64,000 bases of DNA from Limnomonas spitsbergensis (lineage: Eukaryota > Chlorophyta > Chlorophyceae > Chlamydomonadales): contig JAYJMM010000019.1 in NCBI GenBank assembly GCA_037349105.1, positions 2,787,501 through 2,851,500 of the forward strand. The letters are read 5' to 3'. Below the pieces are notes generated by a model. That model was not told the origin of the DNA, did no database searches, and saw only the letters and a list, made by a program, of their open reading frames with translations. Positions 31,901 to 40,900 of the stretch are shown piece by piece; within the stretch, counting starts at the first letter, position 1, and the number at the start of each line of letters is the position of its first letter. A program made the position numbers and the translations under genes.

Positions 31901-34900
31901 AGCGCCGTGCCTACATCCTCCGGGAAGGCAGCGGTAATGGAGCCCAGCGATGTAGATGCCGCCCGGGCGACGATGACGACGGCCGGTCCTTCGTCCCTCG
32001 ACAAGACAGCGGCGCTACCGCCCTCCGCTGCCAAGCATGCCGTCATGGCTGCAGCGACGGCGGCAGCAGCGGCGGCGGCGGCGGCAGTCCCTGCATCCGT
32101 TAGCAGGACGGCGGCGACAGCGGCAGTGCAGGAGCCTAAGCCGGCTGCTTCGTCCGCCGCGGTGGTTCGTGCTGCTGCTTTCGCCACGCCTGTTGCTCCT
32201 GCTCCTGCTGCTGCTGCTCCCATCCCATCCGCTTCGGCCCCAAAGCGTTCCCCGTCGGTCGCCCTCGTGGTTGGAAAAGAGGTCCGCCTCGCATCCGCCT
32301 CGTCAGGAGCTGAGTCAGGAGCTGAGTCAGCGTCAATAAATGCTGATGCCGCTCCTGCATCTGTTGCAGTCTCCGCTGCTGCTGCTGCTACTGCCGCTGC
32401 TACTGCGGCTGCTACTGCTGTACCCATTGTGATTCCCGCTACTGCATCGACTACTGCTGCTACTGCAGCAACGGCCCCTGTTGCAATCCCCGGTACGGCT
32501 GCTGCTGCTCCTGCTGCTACTGCCCCTGTCGCGATCCTAGCCGCTGCAGCTCCAGCCACCGCCCCCCCTTTCGCAGCTGCTGCCCACAAGACAGTGTCCA
32601 GTTGGACCACCGCAGGCCCAGGCGGCGCCAAGCCCCTCTCGTTTGCTCAAATGATCAAAAGAGACGCTCCGCAGCCAACCGCTCCCCGGCCCGCGGCGGC
32701 AGCAGCAGCGTCCCCTCCGGCGTCCAAGCCCGCCGCCGCCGCCGCAACACCTGCAACGCCTGCAGCAGAGCCTAGTCAGGCCCCAGCTGCAGGATCTAGT
32801 CAGGCCCCCCGCGCTGGATCCAGGCAGGCCCCTACCGTTGCAGCCGCCGACGCAAAACCCTCCGCGCCCTCTCGATCCACTAGGCCCGCTGCTACACCTG
32901 TGTTAGGCACCAGGCAGGCCCCGGGCGCCGGATCTAGGCAGGCACCTACCGCCACGCCTTTCACCGACCCGAGGCCTGCAGCTGCTGTAGAAGTAAAGGC
33001 TGCTGAACTGGTCAGCGCACCCACACGGCCCCCAGCCCCAGTTCCTGTCCCTGCCGCGGCTGCTGCTCCTGCTGTAAACTCCTGGGCTGAGCGTGTCGGT
33101 CCCCCTCCGGTGAAGCCCTCGCAGCAGCAGCAGCAAGCAACGCCGGCAGTCAAGCTGGCCCCTGCAGGCCCTGCCGGGAAGCAGCCTTCAGCCGCGGGGC
33201 AGCCCAACGGGAGCAAGCCAGTGGTGATCAGCAGCACCAATGCAGGCGGCGGGAAGAGCTCTGTACTTTTCCCGCCGCTGCCGCAGGTTGAGCGGCAAGG
33301 GCCCGCCGCCGCTGCCGCGGAAGCGGTAGCGGGTGTCGCACACTCCAGCAGCGGCATCCCCGCAGCGACCGCGGCCGCCGCCGCCGCTGCGGCGGCGGTG
33401 GCGCCCAGCGCCGTCCCGGCTGTGCCTGCGCCTGCTGCCGCTGCTGCTGTTGATGGCCCTGCTGCCTCCGCACCAGAGGGTCCAAAAGCGTGGTATGATG
33501 ACTTGCTGGCCGCGCGTAAGCCTGTGGAGGGACTGGCGGGGAAGCGGGTGCCCATACCTGTGCCGGTCCCAATGCCGGTGCCAGTTCCAGTACCTGTGCC
33601 GATTCCGGTGCCGGTGCCGGCCCAGCCCAGGCCGGCTTTACCTCCTCCAGTGCCAGTGCCCATGCCCAAACCAGTGCCGGTACAGCTGCTGCCTAAGCCA
33701 TCGCCTCTGCCACTCAGCGTGGACGACGTCCCGCAACCGCCGGGCGAGGCAGGTGGCACGGCTGTGGCCGGGGCAGGCCCTTGGGGGAAGCCGCTGGCTC
33801 CGCCCCGGCTGCCAGTTGCCGGCCCAGCGCCGGCGCTGGCGCCTGTGGCGGCTGCCGGCAGCGGCCCGCCCGCCGCTGCCGCCGCACCAGCCGTTGCACT
33901 GCCCCGTCCTGTGCCGGCGGCTGCAAAGCCTGCAGGCGCAGTGGCGGGCCTACCCGTACCGGGCCTGCCTCTGAGGGATGGCGGCATCCGTACGCTGTTC
34001 CTGGGAGCGCAGGGCGGCCTGGCCCAGGTGCCAACCTGGTGGCTCAAGGACGAGCCCTCGGCCGTCCCTCGAGGGCCCTTCAAGGGAGAGCAGGTGAGGG
34101 CTGCAGAGGGGGGAGGGGGATATATTACGTGAGGGCTGCAGGGGGGGGAGGGGGATATATTACGTGAGGGCTGCAGGGGGGGGAGGGGGATATATTACGT
34201 GAGGGCTGCAGGGGGGGGAGGGGGATATATTACGTGAGGGCTGCAGGGGGGGGGAGGGGGATATATTACGTGAGGGCTGCAGGGGGGGGGAGGGGGATAT
34301 ATTACGTGAGGGCTGCAGGGGGGGGGAGGGGGATATATTACGTGAGGGCTGCAGGGGGGGGAGGGGGATATATTACGTGAGGGCTGCAGGGGGGGGGAGG
34401 GGGATATATTACGTGAGGGCTGCAGGGGGGGGAGGGGGATATATTACGTGAGGGCTGCAGGGGGGGGAGGGGGATATATTACGTGAGGGCTGCAGGGGGG
34501 GGGAGGGGGATATATTACGTGAGGGCTGCAGGGGGGGGAGGGGGATATATTACGTGAGGGCTGCAGGGGGGGGGAGGGGGATATATTACGTGAGGGCTGC
34601 AGGGGGGGGGAGGGGGATATATTACGTGAGGGCTGCAGGGGGGGGAGGGGGATATATTACGTGAGGGCTGCAGGGGGGGGAGGGGGATATATTACGTGAG
34701 GGCTGCAGGGGGGGGAGGGGGATATATTACGTGAGGGCTGCAGGGGGAGGGGGGGATATATTACGTGAGGGCTGCAGGGGGGGGAGGGGGATATATTACG
34801 TGAGGGCTGCAGGGGGGGGAGGGGGATATATTACGTGAGGGCTGCAGGGGGGAGGGGGGGATATATTACGTGAGGGCTGCAGGGGGGGGGAGGGGGATAT

Positions 34901-37900
34901 ATTACGTGAGGGCTGCAGGGGGGAGGGGGGGATATATTACGTGAGGGCTGCAGGGGGGGGGAGGGGGATATATTACGTGAGGGCTGCAGGGGGGGGAGGG
35001 GGATATATTACGTGAGGGCTGCAGGGGGGGGAGGGGGATATATTACGTGAGGGCTGCAGGGGGAGAGCCGCAGGAGGGCCACAGGAGCGGTTCCAGACTA
35101 CCAGTTTCTTAATTGTCTCAGGATGCCTCGTTACTTTTCTGAGCGCTTCGACTACAATGCCGCTACGTCCTGGCCGTTGGTAGGGGTTTGCCTGGTGCAG
35201 TAAGGTGCCTGCTGCTTGGGCCACCGGCTGCAGGATATGTTTGTTTTTCCGTGAATCAGCTACAGAGGCCGGAGACCCTGGTTGTGGCCAGCCTCGGTCA
35301 CCAGATACAGGCCAGTCTAGGTCAGGTCCTCATTGGGCCTGTGGTGGCAGCTGGGTGGCCTGCCAAAGTTTAACTAGTAGCCGAAAAAAGAATCACTGGC
35401 TGCAGGCGGTTCGAGGTTGGGTCCCCATTGGTCAGGTGGTTGCTGCCCATCGGGGTCGCCAAAAAGAGTGATGTTGAACCATGAAAGAAATGCTGGCAGA
35501 GGTTTTGCCGGCTGAGTGCTTTGAAAAGTGACTCCAGATACCGGTAAGCTGCTTTAAATAAACAGTTTCAAGTAACTGCAAATGTTGCACGCCTTGACAT
35601 GGATCCTTAAGCCCTAAACACCATGTGCAGATGTTGCACCATTTCTCACTTAACCCCAAACCCTAAACTCCATGTGCAGATGTTGCAACCTTTCTCACTG
35701 AACCCCAAACCCTTAACTCCATGTGCAGATGTTGCAACCTTTCTCACTGAACCCCAAACCCTTAACCCCATATGCAGATGTTGCAACCTTGCTCACTGAA
35801 CCCCAAACCCTTAACCCCATATGCAGATGTTGCAACCTTTCTCACTGAACCCCAAACCCTTAACCCCATATGCAGATGTTGCAACCTTTCTCACTGAACC
35901 CCAAACCCTTAACCCCATATGCAGATGTTGCAACCTTGCTCACTGAACCCCCAACCCTTAACCCCATATGCAGATGTTGCAACCTTGCTCACTGAACCCC
36001 AAACCCTTAACCCCACATGCAGATGTTGCAACCTTTCTCACTGAACCCCAAACCCTTAACCCCATATGCAGATGTTGCAACCTTGCTCACTGAACCCCAA
36101 GCCCTAAACCTTATCTGCAGACGTTGCAACCTTGCTCACTGAACCCCAAACCCTTAACCCCACATGCAGATGTTGCAACCTTGCTCACTGAACCCCAAAC
36201 CCTTAACCCCACATGCAGATGTTGCAACCTTGCTCACTGAACCCCAAACCCTTAACCCCATATGCAGATGTTGCAACCTTGCTCACTGAACCCCAAACCC
36301 TTAACCCCATATGCAGATGTTGCAACCTTGCTCACTGAACCCCAAACCCTTAACCCCATATGCAGATGTTGCAACCTTGCTCACTGAACCCCAAGCCCTA
36401 AACCTTATCTGCAGATGTTGCAACCTTGCTCACTGAACCCCAAACCCTTAACCCCATATGCAGATGTTGCAACCTTGCTCACTGAACCCCAAACCCTTAA
36501 CCCCACATGCAGATGTTGCAACCTTGCTCACTGAACCCCAAACCCTTAACCCCATATGCAGATGTTGCAACCTTGCTCACTGAACCCCAAACCCTTAACC
36601 CCATATGCAGATGTTGCAACCTTTCTCACTGAACCCCAAACCCTCAACCCCATATGCAGATGTTGCAACCTTGCTCACTGAACCCCAAACCCTTAACCCC
36701 ATATGCAGATGTTGCAACCTTGCTCACTGAACCCCAAACCCTTAACCCCACATGCAGATGTTGCACCATTTCTCACTGAACCCCAAACCCTTAACCCCAT
36801 ATGCAGATGTTGCAACCTTGCTCACTGAACCCCAAGCCCTAAACCTTATCTGCAGATGTTGCAACCTTGCTCACTGAACCCCAAACCCTTAACCCCATAT
36901 GCAGATGTTGCAACCTTGCTCACTGAAGCCCAAACCCTTAACCCCACATGCAGATGTTGCAACCTTGCTCACTGAACCCCAAACCCTTAACCCCACATGC
37001 AGATGTTGCAACCTTGCTCACTGAACCCCCAACCCTTAACCCCATATGCAGATGTTGCAACCTTTCTCACTGAACCCCAAACCCTTAACCCCATATGCAG
37101 ATGTTGCAACCTTGCTCACTGAACCCCAAACCCTTAACCCCATATGCAGATGTTGCAACCTTGCTCACTGAACCCCAAACCCTTAACCCCACATGCAGAT
37201 GTTGCAACCTTGCTCACTGAACCCCAAGCCCTAAACCTTATCTGCAGATGTTGCAACCTTGCTCACTGAACCCCAAACCCTTAACCCCATATGCAGATGT
37301 TGCAACCTTGCTCACTGAACCCCAAACCCTTAACCCCACATGCAGATGTTGCAACCTTGCTCACTGAACCCCAAGCCCTAAACCTTATCTGCAGATGTTG
37401 CAACCTTGCTCACTGAACCCCAAACCCTTAACCCCATATGCAGATGTTGCAACCTTGCTCACTGAACCCCAAACCCTTAACCCCACATGCAGATGTTGCA
37501 ACCTTGCTCACTGAACCCCAAACCCTTAACCCCATATGCAGATGTTGCAACCTTGCTCACTGAACCCCAAACCCTTAACCCCACATGCAGATGTTGCAAC
37601 CTTGCTCACTGAACCCCAAACCCTTAACCCCACATGCAGATGTTGCAACCTTGCTCACTGAACCCCCAACCCTTAACCCCATATGCAGATGTTGCAACCT
37701 TTCTCACTGAACCCCAAACCCTTAACCCCATATGCAGATGTTGCAACCTTGCTCACTGAACCCCAAACCCTTAACCCCATATGCAGATGTTGCAACCTTG
37801 CTCACTGAACCCCAAACCCTTAACCCCACATGCAGATGTTGCAACCTTGCTCACTGAACCCCAAGCCCTAAACCTTATCTGCAGATGTTGCAACCTTGCT

Positions 37901-40900
37901 CACTGAACCCCAAACCCTTAACCCCATATGCAGATGTTGCAACCTTGCTCACTGAACCCCAAACCCTTAACCCCACATGCAGATGTTGCAACCTTGCTCA
38001 CTGAACCCCAAGCCCTAAACCTTATCTGCAGATGTTGCAACCTTGCTCACTGAACCCCAAACCCTTAACCCCATATGCAGATGTTGCAACCTTGCTCACT
38101 GAACCCCAAACCCTTAACCCCATATGCAGATGTTGCAACCTTGCTCACTGAACCCCAAACCCTTAACCCCATATGCAGATGTTGCAACCTTGCTCACTGA
38201 ACCCCAAACCCTTAACCCCACATGCAGATGTTGCAACCTTGCTCACTGAACCCCAAACCCTTAACCCCATATGCAGATGTTGCAACCTTGCTCACTGAAC
38301 CCCCAACCCTTAACCCCATATGCAGATGTTGCAACCTTGCTCACTGAACCCCAAACCCTTAACCCCATATGCAGATGTTGCAACCTTGCTCACTGAACCC
38401 CAAACCCTTTAACCCATATGCAGATGTTGCAACCTTTCTCACTGAACCCCAAGCCCTAAACCTTATCTGCAGATGTTGCACCCTTCCTCACTGAACCCCA
38501 AACCCTTAACCCCATCTGCAGATGTTGCACGCCTTCACGGGCGGTTTGTTGAAGGAAGCAGCCCTGATGTGCGGAACCGAACCGGGCGCCGCCGACAAGA
38601 AGGCGCCGCCACCCCTTACGGTGCGAGATGGGGGTGGAAGGGGGAGTGCGAGGGGCTGTGGGGTGGTGGGGGGGGTGAGGGGGGACTTGAGTAAGGGAGG
38701 CAGGGGGGGGGGATGAGGGTGCTCCTCTACTCTTGGTGCGAGATGGGGGTGGGAGTGTGAGGGGCTGTGGGGTGGAGTGGGGTGGGAGTGCAATTGTGAG
38801 AGATGGGGGTGGAGTGGGAGTACGAGGGGCTGTGGGTTGGAGTGGGGGTGGGAGATGGGGGTGGGCGCCGCCGACAAGAAAGCGCCGCCACCCCTAATGG
38901 TGCGTGAGATGGGGGTGGAAGGGGGAGTACGAGGGGCTGTGGTGGGGGTGAGGGTGGGAGATGGGGGTGGGCGCCGCTGACAAGAAAGCGCCGCCACCCC
39001 TAATGGTGCGTGAGATGGGGGTGGAAGGGGGAGTACGAGGGGCTGTGGTGGGGGTGAGGGTGGGAGATGGGGGTGGGCGCCGCTGACAAGAAAGCGCCGC
39101 CACCCCTAATGGTGCGTGAGATGGGGGTGGAAGGGGGAGTACGAGGGGCTGTGGTGGGGGTGAGGGTGGGAGATGGGGGTGGGCGCCGCCGACAAGAAAG
39201 CGCCGCCACCCCTAATGGTGCGTGAGATGGGGGTGGAAGGGGGAGTACGAGGGGCTGTGGTGGGGGTGAGGGTGGGAGATGGGGGTGGGCGCCGCTGACA
39301 AGAAAGCGCCGCCACCCCTAATGGTGCGTGAGATGGGGGTGGAAGGGGGAGTACGAGGGGCTGTGGTGGGGGTGGGGGTGGGAGATGGGGGTGGGCGCCG
39401 CTGACAAGAAAGCGCCGCCACCCCTTACAATTCGTGAGATGGGGGTGGGAGTGGGAGTGGGAGTGCGAGGGGCTGTGGGAGTGGGAGTGGGGGGGGGAGT
39501 GGGAGATGGGGGTGCTCCTCTACTCTTGGAAGTGTGGGAAACGGGGGCATTGGGCTGTGGGTGGGTGGGGGGATGGGAGTAAGGGGGCAGTGGGGGAAGG
39601 AGAGGTATGGAGTGAGGGGGTAGTAGGGGTGAGGGTGAGGGGGAGCATGAGGGGGGGTGGGAGTAAAGTGTGGGGAGTGGGGGAGGGGGGGGCAAGGGCG
39701 CTCCTCTATTGTTGTAGGTGGGGGTCACGTGCTAACTTCCCCCGATGCGGTCCTCTACCTTTGCAGAGGCTCCTTGCGGACGCTGTGAAGGCACTCCCTC
39801 CCCCTTCCCTCCTCCCTCTTGTCCCCCCCCTCCAATTCCCCGCGCTTGGGCTCGACGTTGTTTCTGAACCCTAAACCCTGAGCCCTTTCCTGGGTGGGTT
39901 GTGCAGGTGTTCCCTCCCTCTTCATTCCATCTACCCCCCGCCCCCCTGTCCCCCTGCGATATTTCCAAACACCAACCCCCAAACCCTGTGTAGTTGTGCA
40001 GGTGTTCAACCCGCCTCTTATCCCCCAAACCCTGTGTAGTTGTGCAGGTGTTCAACCCGCCTCTTATCCCCCAAACCCTGTGTAGTTGTGCAGGTGTTCA
40101 AGCCTCTTATCCCCCAAACCCTGTGTAGTTGTGCAGGTGTTCAAGCCTCTTATCCCCCAAACCCTGTGTAGTTGTGCAGGTGTTCAAGCCTCTTATCCCC
40201 CAAACCCTGTGTAGTTGTGCAGGTGTTCAAGCCTCTTATCCCCCAAACCCTGTGTAGTTGTGCAGGTGTTCAAGCCTCTTATCCCCCAAACCCTGTGTAG
40301 TTGTGCAGGTGTTCAAGCCTCTTATCTTCACCTCATGTACCCTGTCCCCCCGCGTTCATTCTGAGCACGAAACCTAAACCCTGTTGTGAATATGCAGGTA
40401 TTCCCCCTATTTTCATCTCTTAACCCTAAACCCTGTTGTGAATATGCAGGTATTCCCCCTATTTTCATCTCTTAACCCTAAACCCTGTTGTGAATATGCA
40501 GGTATTCCCCTATTTTCATCTCTTAACCCTAAACCCTGTTGTGAATATGCAGGTATTCCCCCTATTTTCATCTCTTAACCCTAAACCCTGTTGTGAATAT
40601 GCAGGTATTCCCCCTATTTTCATCTCTTAACCCTAAACCCTGTTGTGAATATGCAGGTTTCCCCCCTATTTTTTCACTAAGAACCGAGGGGGGGGGGCAA
40701 AAAAAAAGCCAGGGACCCCATGCCCCCCAAAACAATCGAGCACCCAAGCCTACCACCCACCCACCTACCGCCTCCGGAACCCTTTAAAATTCGAATATCT
40801 CAGTCATAATTTAAAATTACAGGGCATGTAAGGGGTGTTTTTATCAGCTCGTCAAGGCGCTTCTACTGGTATATTTCAATTTGTTAGGTGGTGACAATTC

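Noticed and set aside
31711..34083. Two long Ala/Gly-rich minus-strand ORFs (306 and 427 codons)
   Set aside because: They are antisense shadows of the Ala/Pro-rich exon 7 of gene 2, where GCN codons leave the opposite strand free of stops.
35575..38521. Direct repeats of regular length that might be read as a CRISPR array
   Set aside because: Units of 49 bp are contiguous with no unique spacers, no leader and no cas genes, and the DNA is eukaryotic. They are tandem copies of a splice acceptor.
38506..39728. Minus-strand ORFs of repeated RRPPPSPTLTPTT
   Set aside because: Antisense reading of the 106-bp donor array; no splice or start context.
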